Source: Micromonospora phytophila
Lineage (GTDB): Bacteria; Actinomycetota; Actinomycetes; Mycobacteriales; Micromonosporaceae
Reading direction: 5' to 3'
NCBI RefSeq assembly: GCF_023656545.1
Contig: NZ_JAMOKF010000005.1
Coordinates: 1 to 64,000 of the forward strand
DNA length: 64,000 bases
The notes beneath the pieces are model-generated. The model did not search any database. It worked only from the letters and a program-made list of their open reading frames with translations, and had not been told where the DNA came from. Both the position numbers and the translations under genes were made by a program. Position 1 is the first letter of the stretch. Each line of letters starts with the position of its first letter. This document shows, piece after piece, positions 35,199 to 43,723 of this stretch.

Positions 35199-36721
35199 AT
35201 CAATGCCTTCCGTGTCGTGCCTGCAGGCTTCTCAACAGCGTTGACCTGTCAACGCCGCGCGACTCATCGCGCCGCGCCATCCTGCGCACGTTACGCCGGT
35301 CATGCGGGCCCCACCGTGCGTGGCCGCCCCGGGCGACCGTCGTGCTGCTAGACGTGACTGAAGTCGGCATCTGGGGTACTCACCTCGTCGTCGCATCGGT
35401 ATTCGGCCGTGGACTGGCACAGAGGGATCGAGTCGCGCTCCGCGCGGATGCGTGGGGCTGCCGTACTCCTCGACGTGGCGCAGCATGACGGCGGCCATCG
35501 CGAGGAACATCAGCACCTGGCCCGAGGTCAGGAACGCGCCGGTTAACAGGAATCCGATGTGCCGGCGCCAGAGCCTCCACGCGACCATCGCGACGGTCAT
35601 GTTGTGGGCTATCACCAGGGGCGTCGAACTCGGGCGCGGCCCGCAGGTCGACCCAGCCGGCGCCGAGCAGCCACGGTTCCAGGGGTCCGAGCAAGCTCAT
35701 CCCGACGAGCATCGCCAGGGCCATCTCGAGGTAGTGCCGCGCGAAACGATGTCGAGCGGGTCGAGGCAGGGGCCGGATCGTGTGCAGGAGGGCTCGCGGG
35801 CCGGGAGCAGCGAAGCCTGAACACTTCGGTCTTCTCTGGGAGGTCACGCCGGACCGCTCGCCCGCATCACCGCAGGTCAAAGCCCTCCGCTCCATCCGGG
35901 CTCGGTGAGCTCTTCGGGCGCGGTGACCACTTCGCCGACCTGCACCCAACCTGCTCCCACTTGCAAGGCCGAGGCATCCAGCAGCTCCTTACCGCCTTGA
36001 CCTGCGCATACTCCCCTGCCAGGTGAGATAGAACGCGGTCGGCTGCTGCGCAAAGTCGCGGAGCACTCCGCGTGAACGCGGGTGCGGTGCATCGTCGGGT
36101 GTCACTTGCTGCGCCCTTGCATTCCTGAGCGCTGCTTCGGTGCTGACTGCTGTCGCACGGTGTCAACCGCCATCGGCTATTTCGGCTGCCTCCCTGCCCG
36201 CAACAGAGACGTCCCCTGGCAGACTGGCTGGCAGGCAGGCAGCAGGGTCGTCCGCACGGTAATGGGCGGGACCCGGGGTGCGATCTGGGCCGTCAGCCCT
36301 GCTGCCCTCACGAATGCTTCCGTGACTGCTTCGTCCCGAAGGAACCACCAGCCGTCGATGAGCTGGGCCAGCAACGGGACTGTCTTGTTCGAACGGTCCA
36401 CCGGAGTCCACGAACGTCCGGCGTTGCCCGCGCCCGTCCTCACCCAGTTGGTCACCCAGCCCGAGTGTCAGACGTTGAGGCGGAACTTAGATGGGCACTC
36501 CCGTGACCTGCGGCGACCTGGTCGGCACGCTGGTCACGCTCGCTCCCGGGCTCACGTCGTTGATGGCTAGTTGCCCGACGTTTCACGGTGTCTTGTGCCC
36601 CGTGTGAGCCCGGAAGACTCCTTGATGCGATGAAGAGGCGGGGCCTCGCCTCCCCGTGACAGTCACCCAGTTGCGATGTTCGCTTGGGCTGTCTACGTCC
36701 ACCACGACGATGGAGGCCCCT
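35199..36721. other. Decayed region left of the IS110 element
   Basis: About 1.5 kb without an intact gene. It contains the frameshifted membrane-protein remnant (35440-35760) and, at its right end (about 36480-36721), the 5' non-coding flank of the IS110 transposase gene. A minus-strand frame at 36177-36455 (LLAQLIDGWWFLRDEAVTEA) has protein-like composition but no recognised family. Confidence 0.5.
35440..35760 (-). pseudogene. Frameshifted small membrane protein remnant
   Basis: Two minus-strand frames together spell one membrane protein. The first part (about 35760-35620) reads ARHYLEMALAMLVGMSLLGP, and the second (35615-35440), in another frame, reads MTVAMVAWRLWRRHIGFLL and MFLAMAAVMLRHVEEY. 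This order matches a common actinobacterial four-helix membrane protein often misnamed FliP. The frame change near 35612-35625 destroys the gene unless it is a sequencing error. Confidence 0.6.
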
Positions 36722-37850
36722 GTGGATGAGTATGACGGAAAGCAGATCGTCGGTATCGATCTGCATCGGCGACGCACGGTGATCGTGCGGATGACGCAGG
36801 CCGGGGAGCACCTCGAGACGGTGCGGATTGACAACGGTCCGCTGACGTTGGGGTTGGAGATCGCGAAGGCCGGTGAAGCACCCGAGGTGGTGTTGGAGGC
36901 GACCTACGGCTGGTACTGGGCGGTCGACGTGCTCCAGGACGCCGGCGCGGTGGTGCACCTGGCCCACCCGTTGGGTGTGAAAGGGTTCGCCTATCGGCGG
37001 GTCAAGAACGATGTGCGCGATGCATCGGACCTGGCTGATCTGTTGCGTATGGGGCGGTTGCCGGAGGCGTGGATCGCGCCGCCAGCGGTGCGGGAGCTGC
37101 GGGAAGCGGTACGTCATCGCAGCAAACTTGTGGCGTTGCGGTCCGGACTCAAAGCGCAGGTCCATGCGGTGCTCGGCAAGCAGGGCGTCATGGTGCCGAT
37201 GTCGGATCTGTTCGGCACGGCGGGCGGGAAGCTCCTCGATGATCTGCGTCTGGACCCGGCTTACCACGCACGGATCGTGTCGCTGCGCAGGTTGATCGAG
37301 GCCCTTGACTTCGAGATCGACGTGGTCGCTCGGCGCACCGCAGCGAAACTCGCCGCGCATCCGGGATACCGTGCCGTGCAGGCCATCGACGGTGTCGGCC
37401 CGGTGTTGGCGGCGATCTTCGTTGCCGACATCGGTGACGTCAGCCGTTTCCACCGCCCGCAGCAGCTGTGCTCCTGGGCCGGGCTGACCCCACGCCACCG
37501 GGAATCCGACACCACCGTGCGCCGGGGCCAGATCACCAAACACGGCAGTCCGCTGCTGCGCTGGGCTGCGATCGAGGCGGTGCAACGGCTCAGCCGCGGC
37601 CCGGTCGGCGCGACCCGGATCCGAGTCGGCGCCCGCCGCGGATCGAACATTGGCAAGGTCGCCGCCGGCCGGAAACTACTCACGCTGGTGTTCTACGGGC
37701 TGCGCGACGGGCATATCCGCGCCCTGAGCACCCGACCGGCGTGAGCCTGATCCGGACACAGCCAGGACCCGAGGTCGCTGGGGGTCTGACCCTCCCGAAC
37801 ACGGGACGCGGTCGAGCGTTACTTGATTGACCCGGCCCTGGCTGTGGCCG
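36560..37850 (+). mobile_element. IS110-family insertion sequence, ends approximate
   Basis: One intact IS110-type transposase gene with non-coding flanks on both sides. Elements of this family lack clear terminal inverted repeats, so the ends cannot be fixed by eye. IS110 elements carry a non-coding stretch that in studied members encodes the bridge RNA guiding target choice; about 160 nt upstream of the gene or the structured 3' flank are the candidates. Confidence 0.6.
36722..37744 (+). CDS. IS110-family transposase
   Basis: A 340-residue recombinase. The RuvC-like DEDD domain is visible as Asp in VGIDLH, Glu in VVLEATYG and the Asp pair in VKNDVRDASDLADLLR; the C-terminal Transposase_20 domain reads IDGVGPVLAAIFVADIG, LCSWAGLTPRHRES and the nucleophilic Ser region KHGSPLLRW. 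The GTG at 36722 lies five bases after GGAGG; the ATG at 36710 is the alternative. The length is close to normal for a member of the family and no stop interrupts it, so it may be active. Confidence 0.92.
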   Translation: MDEYDGKQIVGIDLHRRRTVIVRMTQAGEHLETVRIDNGPLTLGLEIAKAGEAPEVVLEATYGWYWAVDVLQDAGAVVHLAHPLGVKGFAYRRVKNDVRDASDLADLLRMGRLPEAWIAPPAVRELREAVRHRSKLVALRSGLKAQVHAVLGKQGVMVPMSDLFGTAGGKLLDDLRLDPAYHARIVSLRRLIEALDFEIDVVARRTAAKLAAHPGYRAVQAIDGVGPVLAAIFVADIGDVSRFHRPQQLCSWAGLTPRHRESDTTVRRGQITKHGSPLLRWAAIEAVQRLSRGPVGATRIRVGARRGSNIGKVAAGRKLLTLVFYGLRDGHIRALSTRPA

Positions 37851-38319
37851 CACCACTGCATGCCGCGCACAGCGGCGAAGGGATGACCGGCAACCGGATC
37901 ACAACCGGCATGCCGCACGTCCATTCAGGACCTTGGAAAAGACGGCCCACACAACCCCATAGCCTGCTCCCGGCGCCGCCATCGTGCGATCGCCTCGGGA
38001 TCGGCGTCAAGGCCACACCCGCTACGCGGGTCGACCTAAAGGTCGAGCCTGGACCCCGACCCTCACCGACGCCTGCCCGCACCGATCCGGAAATCAGCCA
38101 TAAACCGGTCACAACCGGTCCAGCGTCCGCGCTTGACACGGCCCCGCCTCTTCAGGGATGACCCCCAGGCAGCCAACACTGCCACGGGAGCTGCGGCTTC
38201 GTGGGCCCGTGACCTACTGAAACGGTCCGCTATCGTCCGCCCCTGTCCGCTGGCGTCCGCCCGGTCGTCACTCAGTTCGTCACCGGAAGGGCCTGTGACG
38301 CGAGGACTATGCTGCCGCC
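37745..38319. other. Non-coding region right of the IS110 transposase
   Basis: About 575 bases with no gene. An inverted repeat CACAGCCAGG (37757-37766) / CCTGGCTGTG (37837-37846) brackets 70 nt directly after the transposase gene and may form a structured RNA or mark the element end. ACAACCGG motifs recur near 37900 and 38110. Confidence 0.45.
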
Positions 38320-38724
38320 GTGAGAGCTGTCCGGTTCATGTGGGCAGGTGCGTTTCTCAGCCTCGCCAACGTCGCGGCCGGTTGGAGCTGGGCCTTGGCC
38401 GACGCCGACCTTCGTGTTGGAACCTCCGCCCCTCAGGGTATCGACTGGAGCCAGGCGAGCATGTTGTTGGGCGTACCGGCCGCGGTGACGGTCGTTTTGA
38501 TGACAGCCGCTATCCGTCGTTCGATGGCTCTGCTATGGGTGGGTGCCATCGCGATGGGACTGCTATTCATCCCGTGTGGTAGCGCGCTGCTCATCGACCA
38601 CGCAGGAATGGACGGGGCCAGCCTCGCTCCATGGGCATGGGCCGCCCATCTAATCGCTATGTTCCTCGCTCTGCCCACTGTGGTCATCGCACCTTGGCTG
38701 CACGGCCGCGACAGCCGACACTGA
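38320..38724 (+). CDS. Small four-helix membrane protein
   Basis: A 134-residue membrane protein with four hydrophobic helices (FMWAGAFLSLANVAAGW, MLLGVPAAVTVVLMTAAI, LLWVGAIAMGLLFIPCG, WAAHLIAMFLALPTVVIA). The start is GTG 38320 or ATG 38338; neither has a strong ribosome site. No family recognised. It lies between the IS element and the chimeric ORF. Confidence 0.6.
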   Translation: MRAVRFMWAGAFLSLANVAAGWSWALADADLRVGTSAPQGIDWSQASMLLGVPAAVTVVLMTAAIRRSMALLWVGAIAMGLLFIPCGSALLIDHAGMDGASLAPWAWAAHLIAMFLALPTVVIAPWLHGRDSRH

Positions 38725-38838
38725 GGCCGACCGGTGTGGCCCGCCGGCCCGGCCGATGCCGGCCGCAGGTCGCCGGCAGGCCGGGGCCGAGCCGGCGCCA
38801 CCCGCCCGTCAGATCCCGTCGGTCAGTGTGCTTCACCG

Positions 38839-39576
38839 CTATACGCAACGCGCCGTTTGACGAGACAGCCCAGCCGGCCAAAATTGGAACAGGAACGACT
38901 CCACTCCGCGCAGGTTCTCGATGCCGGATCGCGGCGTCAAGGCGGCGATCCGGGACCGCCCGGCGCTGTACGCCCACACCTCGTAGTGACCCGGTGGGCC
39001 GATCCGGAGAACATGCGTGTCGGTTGGCTGGATCTGCAGATAGCCGCTGTCCAGCCGGACGCGTCCGGCCTTGCTGCCCTTCCACCCGTCTAGCAGGGAC
39101 GGTGGCTCGTCCCAGATCTCGACGGTCACGCTCGCGTAATGGTCAGTGGCACCGGCGCTGATCGCCACGATGCAGTTCGGGGAGACCGACCATTCCTCGC
39201 CGGACACCTCGTAGTCGCCCTCGTCGTCAAGCAGCACGATCATGCGGCGAAAGACGAGTACCTCGGTCTCCAGGCGGGTCAGGCGTCGGGGCGTTAGATC
39301 TCCTCCGACGCGCTGATTGGCTGGCCGGGACGGGTCCTCTCGGCCACCCACCCGACACTGCTGGTGCACCTGCGGTGATCCCCCAGCCAGCGGTTGAGGA
39401 TCGCTCACGTCAAGGTCGTAGCCCGCCTTGTCGCGGTTGTCATAGAGCAGCGTCTCCTGTGGGTACTGTCCGGCGGACAGCGGCCAGACGACGAGCCGGG
39501 CGGCATCCGGTGTGTCGGCGCCGTACGCGACGAAACCGTAGCCGGGTACCCCATTGATAGTGCCGGTGCCCTTCAC
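38839..39576 (-). CDS. Chimeric or rearranged ORF, hypothetical
   Basis: A 245-residue frame made of two unlike parts. Residues 1-67 (KGTGTINGVPGYGFVAYGAD, LVVWPLSAGQYP) match a domain normally found at the C-terminal end of large secreted proteins, here without its upstream protein or a signal peptide. Residues about 97-240 form a separate domain (LETEVLVFRRMIVLLDDEGDY...GHYEVWAYSAGRSR) of unknown function, which could start at the internal ATG 39243. The join between them (about residues 68-96) is low complexity. It probably arose by deletion at the cluster border. Confidence 0.55.
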   Translation of the reverse strand: MKGTGTINGVPGYGFVAYGADTPDAARLVVWPLSAGQYPQETLLYDNRDKAGYDLDVSDPQPLAGGSPQVHQQCRVGGREDPSRPANQRVGGDLTPRRLTRLETEVLVFRRMIVLLDDEGDYEVSGEEWSVSPNCIVAISAGATDHYASVTVEIWDEPPSLLDGWKGSKAGRVRLDSGYLQIQPTDTHVLRIGPPGHYEVWAYSAGRSRIAALTPRSGIENLRGVESFLFQFWPAGLSRQTARCV

Positions 39577-39583
39577 CGCGACC

Positions 39584-40867
39584 TCATGATGGAGGTCTAT
39601 AGCCGCCCGCGCCGTCGAGCGACGCCGGCCCTAGGCCGGGGCCCACTAAGGTGCCGTCAGGCTCCTGCCGAAGCAGTCGGATCTGCGGAATCCGCAGCGC
39701 CAGCACCGTAGACGCCACCACCAGCAAGGCCCCGATGCCCAAGGTCATTGAGGTGCCGGCCAGGTTGGCCAGAGGGCCGGCCGACACGTAGCCGATCGGA
39801 AGCACGACGAGGGAGATCAGCCCGTCGTACGAGCTGAGCCTTGAGATGACCTGCTGGGGTACCAGCTGCTGCAACCCGGTCATCCACAGCTCGTTGAGCA
39901 GCGACACGCCGGCCGCCCCGAGCACGGCGCCGCCGACGAGGACGCCGAGCATGCTCGGGCCGGTGAGGGCGAGCAGCGGGAGAGCGGTCAACGCGAGCCC
40001 AATATGACCGACGACCATCGGCCGCTGTGGACGCCACCGGAGCACCACCAGTCCACCCACCACGGAGCCGGCCGCCATTCCGGCGGCGACGATACCCCAG
40101 CTCGACGAAGTGTGGCCGGCGTCAAGCAGGACCACGGGACCGAGCACCGGCAGGACCGAGGACCCCAGGTTCCAGAGGGCGTGGCAGCACAGCGTCCGCC
40201 AATACCATGGGCGGGCGGTCATCTCCTGCCACCCGACCGACAGGTCCTGGACCAGGCTGGCCCGGGCACCGCTGTCGTGCGGGGGGATCGTCAGCACCGC
40301 GAGGCACAGCGCGCTGACCAGGTAGGTTACCGCGTCGATAAGGTACGCCGGTCCGGGGCCGGTGACCGCCGCGATGACGCCCGCGGCGGCCGGGCCCAGG
40401 ATGCTGGCCACCCCCCGGGAGAGCCCGAGCAGGGCGTTGGCCTGCTGGAGCTGCGTCCGTCCGATCATTTGCGGCACGATCCCAGTGATCGCCGGGCGGG
40501 ATATCGCGGAGCCCGCGCCGTAGCAAACGGACGCGGCCAAGATCAGCGGCACGGTGCCGTGGCCGGTCAGGAGCAGGCATCCCACGAGGACTTGGAGCGC
40601 GGCGAGGGAGGCGTCCGCGCCGATCAGCAGCAGCCGACGGGGTAACCGGTCGGCCAGGGCCCCGCCGACGAGGAGAAGGAGCACGCGTACCGCCATGGAG
40701 ACGGCGAGCACCACGCCCACGTCGGTCGCCGAACCGCCGACGGACAGAATCGCGAACACCTGTGTCATTGGCATGAGCGCATCCCCGAAACCGGAGGCAC
40801 TCCGGCCGAGCCAGAAGAGCCGGTACCGGCGATCTCTCAGTGGGCCGAAGTCGAATCCCGTCCGCAT
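39584..40867 (-). CDS. MFS exporter of the hydrazine-type cluster
   Basis: A 427-residue major facilitator with 12 hydrophobic helices, of the EntS/MFS_3-like type. Family marks are LFWLGRSASGFGDAL at the N-terminus and the loop GGALADRLPRRLLL. It starts 21 nt after the second ATP-grasp gene and ends the 11-gene operon, so export of, or self-protection against, the cluster product is the likely role. Confidence 0.9.
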   Translation of the reverse strand: MRTGFDFGPLRDRRYRLFWLGRSASGFGDALMPMTQVFAILSVGGSATDVGVVLAVSMAVRVLLLLVGGALADRLPRRLLLIGADASLAALQVLVGCLLLTGHGTVPLILAASVCYGAGSAISRPAITGIVPQMIGRTQLQQANALLGLSRGVASILGPAAAGVIAAVTGPGPAYLIDAVTYLVSALCLAVLTIPPHDSGARASLVQDLSVGWQEMTARPWYWRTLCCHALWNLGSSVLPVLGPVVLLDAGHTSSSWGIVAAGMAAGSVVGGLVVLRWRPQRPMVVGHIGLALTALPLLALTGPSMLGVLVGGAVLGAAGVSLLNELWMTGLQQLVPQQVISRLSSYDGLISLVVLPIGYVSAGPLANLAGTSMTLGIGALLVVASTVLALRIPQIRLLRQEPDGTLVGPGLGPASLDGAGGYRPPS

Positions 40868-40888
40868 GTCCCCGTCGCGTCCCGCCCG

Positions 40889-42127
40889 TCAGTCTTCCTC
40901 GGCGCCCGAGGTCACCGTCACCTGCGCGGGGAACCATCGGCTCACCGCCAGGAGGCGCCGCTCCACCTCCGTCTCGTCCTCCCCGATGACCACCGCGCAG
41001 CCCGCGCGGGCTGCGGAATGGACCGTGACATCCGGAGTCGGCTCACCCACCACCAGGCGTACCTCTGCCTCGACGACCCCCGCCTGTTGCAGGACTTCCT
41101 CGACGGCGGGAGTGACGAGCACCCGGCCGGGCGCAGCCTTCAGGTGGATCCACCCGGCGGTGCCGGTGGCGGGCCAGGCCGGTCCGTCCTCACCGATGAC
41201 TGAGTCCAGCCCCATGACCGAGCGGGCCCACTCCTGGTGCAGGTCTACGCCCAGCAGGTTCTTGAACACGCCGGGGATGCCCCCGCCACCCACCCGCCCG
41301 CCGAGTTCGCTGAACACGAGCGAGCCGGCCGGCTGAAGAAACACCTCGGTGTGGAAGACGCCGTCCGTGTAGTGCAGTGCGGTGAGTGCGGCCACCATCA
41401 GCTCCGTGGCCCGCTCGTACAGCTCCGGGTGGCGGACGCGGTGCAGCAGTACGGAGGCATATTCGATGCCGGCCTTGATGGTGATGGAATTGTTCAGGTA
41501 GCGGGAGACGGTGAGCGCCCGCAGCCGGCCGCCGCGGACCACGCCGTCGAGGTGTAGTTCCCTGCCCTCGACGAACTGCTCCACCAGCCACAGCCGGTTC
41601 CGCAGCGCGGCATCCTCGCGCAGCGCCGCAAGGCCCACCGGATCCGGCACGACGTGAGTGTCGATCGTGGCCAGACCCGCGAGGGGCTTGATGACCACCT
41701 TGCCGCCGACGGGCAGTTCAACGTCGTCCAACGAACCCACGACGGTGCAGTCGGTCACCGGCAGGCCGGCCTGTCGGATGAGCTGTTTCTGGACAAACTT
41801 GTCGCGCAGACCCAACGCGGTGCGATAGCCAATCCCGGGCGTGTCGTTGATCGTCCGCAACAGACTCGCCGGGATGATCTCCAGCTCGTTCGCCGGCGAC
41901 ACCACGTCGAAGTCGGAGAGGTCGAGGCCGTGGCGGACGAGCCCGGCCAGCACGGCCTCCGCCGAACGTGCGTCGGCCACCGGAACCACGTCGTGCAGCC
42001 ACGGCGACTCCCGCGCCGCGGCCAGGTCCGCCGGTACGGCCGCGCAGGTCACTGCCGCGCCGAGTGCGTGCAGGGCCCGCAGGTCGGCGATGGGTTTCCA
42101 CCCCAAGTGCAGAACGCGGAGCGTCAT
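40889..42127 (-). CDS. ATP-grasp ligase 2
   Basis: A 412-residue ATP-grasp enzyme that would activate a carboxylate as acyl-phosphate and couple it to an amine. The fold reads: N-terminal preATP-grasp part (LRVLHLGWKPIADLRALHAL), the ATP-binding region (DKFVQKQLIRQAGLP, GGKVVIKPLAG, LVEQFVEGRELHLDG), and the metal-binding end (DGVFHTEVFL, VFSELGGRVGGGG). The start is ATG 42127; a GTG nine bases upstream is possible. It differs clearly from ATP-grasp ligase 1, so the two probably make different amide bonds. Substrates are unknown. Confidence 0.87.
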   Translation of the reverse strand: MTLRVLHLGWKPIADLRALHALGAAVTCAAVPADLAAARESPWLHDVVPVADARSAEAVLAGLVRHGLDLSDFDVVSPANELEIIPASLLRTINDTPGIGYRTALGLRDKFVQKQLIRQAGLPVTDCTVVGSLDDVELPVGGKVVIKPLAGLATIDTHVVPDPVGLAALREDAALRNRLWLVEQFVEGRELHLDGVVRGGRLRALTVSRYLNNSITIKAGIEYASVLLHRVRHPELYERATELMVAALTALHYTDGVFHTEVFLQPAGSLVFSELGGRVGGGGIPGVFKNLLGVDLHQEWARSVMGLDSVIGEDGPAWPATGTAGWIHLKAAPGRVLVTPAVEEVLQQAGVVEAEVRLVVGEPTPDVTVHSAARAGCAVVIGEDETEVERRLLAVSRWFPAQVTVTSGAEED

Positions 42128-42230
42128 GTGAATCACCAGATCTGTTGGAAGGAGGGGGCTGGTCCGGTACGCCTGGCGCGGTGACCGGATTGCGGCTGAC
42201 GGACGGCCGCCGACCGACGGCGGCGGCCGG

Positions 42231-43616
42231 CTAGCCAGCCGCCGGTATCTCGGTGCCAGTCATCCGTGGCCGCAGGAGCGTCCGGACCTCGTCTACGAGC
42301 GGGGCAAGGTCGTCGGGCGCGTCGACGCTCACCACGACCGATGCGAGGAGGGCACCCGCGTAGTCGTCCGGTGGCACGAGCACGGTGTCGCCCACCCGGC
42401 GGTGCACCGCCACCGCTTCGATCCCGGCAAGTTCGTGCAGCGCCTCGAGCCGGGGGAACCCGCCGAACACGCCGGCTGCGGGCGCGACCACCTTGACGAC
42501 CGCCGCGTAGCGGCCGGTCGGGTCGCTGGCCGGTTCCGGCGCCGCGCCGGCCGCCAGGAGCAGCGCGTTGCGGTAGAAGTTCTCCCCCGTGACCAGCGGC
42601 ACGAGGTGCGAGGTGATGTGGCCCCCGCCGATCCGGGCGGCGATCTCAACGAGCCGGGCCATGCCCTCGTCCACCTTGCACTCAAGGTGGAAGCTGCAGT
42701 TGTCCAGGCCGAACGCTCGGACCACCTCGGCTGCCAGGTTTGTCACCGCACGCTGCTCGGCCCGCGACAGGGCGGTCGGTTGCCGATGCTCGATCTCCAG
42801 GAAGTTCGCCGGATCGGTGCGCTTGTCCGTGATGGCGACGACGCGGGTGGCGCCGAGGTGGACGAACCCCTCGACGCTGTGCTCGGTGCCAGGCAGGAAC
42901 TCCTCATAGACGAGTTGCCCCGGCCCGTCGAGGAAGAGCGGGTGGGTCGCCGGCGAGGCGAACCCGAGCAGGCGGCCCATGACGCTCAGCGCCTGCTCGA
43001 CCCGCGCGATCCTTTCCACCCCGGCGCTGCCGGCCCCGGAGGCCGGCTTCAGCACCCCGCCCGGCCCGAGCTCGGCGATCGCCGCGGCCAGGTCGTCGGG
43101 ACCTTCGACGAGGCGGAACCGGGGCACACATGCCGGGTCGACCGCCGCCAGGGCCTGTCGGCCCAACCACTTGTTGCGAGTCAACGTGGCGGCTTGGACC
43201 GAGGGCGCCGGCAGGCCGAGTTCGGCGCAGATCGTGCTCACCGTGACGACGTCGGTGTCCGACCAGGTCATCACGCCCGTGGCACCCGTGGCGCGGGCAA
43301 TCTCAAGGCCCTGCGCCACGGCGGCCGGTCCACCCGGTTCCTTCATGACGTGTACCTCCGCCACGAGACCCGCCGGTGCGGGGAAACCCGCTCGTGAGGT
43401 GACGAGAACGACCCGCAGGCCGAGGTCGCGGGCGGCACGCAGCGCCGGAAGGTACTCGCTCGGGTGGGCTCGAAGGTTGTAGTACAGCACGGTCGGCTGG
43501 GTCATGGCGCCATCCAGGTCGGTCGGGAGTGTGGTGAACGGGTCGCGCGGAGGAGCGGACCGGATCGCCGCGTACGTCTCCGCGAGGGTCACGGCACGGA
43601 CCCCGCTTCGAGACAT
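42231..43616 (-). CDS. ATP-grasp ligase 1
   Basis: An ATP-grasp carboxylate-amine ligase. Motifs: preATP-grasp segment PTVLYYNLRAHPSEYLPALRAA split by a Rossmann-like turn, NKWLGRQALAAV, GGVLKPASGAGSAGV (ATP loop), VYEEFLPGTEHSVEGF, and the catalytic end NCSFHLECKVDEG...VEIAARIGGGH. Three starts are possible: ATG 43616, GTG 43592 and ATG 43505. Codon bias looks coding from about 43592, so an N-terminal extension before QPTVLYYN is likely but not proven. It lies 107 nt after the ammonia-lyase/aminomutase gene, and is a good candidate to couple that enzyme's product to an amine. Confidence 0.87.
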   Translation of the reverse strand: MSRSGVRAVTLAETYAAIRSAPPRDPFTTLPTDLDGAMTQPTVLYYNLRAHPSEYLPALRAARDLGLRVVLVTSRAGFPAPAGLVAEVHVMKEPGGPAAVAQGLEIARATGATGVMTWSDTDVVTVSTICAELGLPAPSVQAATLTRNKWLGRQALAAVDPACVPRFRLVEGPDDLAAAIAELGPGGVLKPASGAGSAGVERIARVEQALSVMGRLLGFASPATHPLFLDGPGQLVYEEFLPGTEHSVEGFVHLGATRVVAITDKRTDPANFLEIEHRQPTALSRAEQRAVTNLAAEVVRAFGLDNCSFHLECKVDEGMARLVEIAARIGGGHITSHLVPLVTGENFYRNALLLAAGAAPEPASDPTGRYAAVVKVVAPAAGVFGGFPRLEALHELAGIEAVAVHRRVGDTVLVPPDDYAGALLASVVVSVDAPDDLAPLVDEVRTLLRPRMTGTEIPAAG

Positions 43617-43723
43617 CGTAGGAGGTGGATCGAGTGGTACCGGCTCTCCAACGGCTCGCGCGCCGGCCCGGCCGCCCACCCGCCCGGGCCGACGGGCCGG
43701 TGGACGGCCGGAGCCGGACGCGG

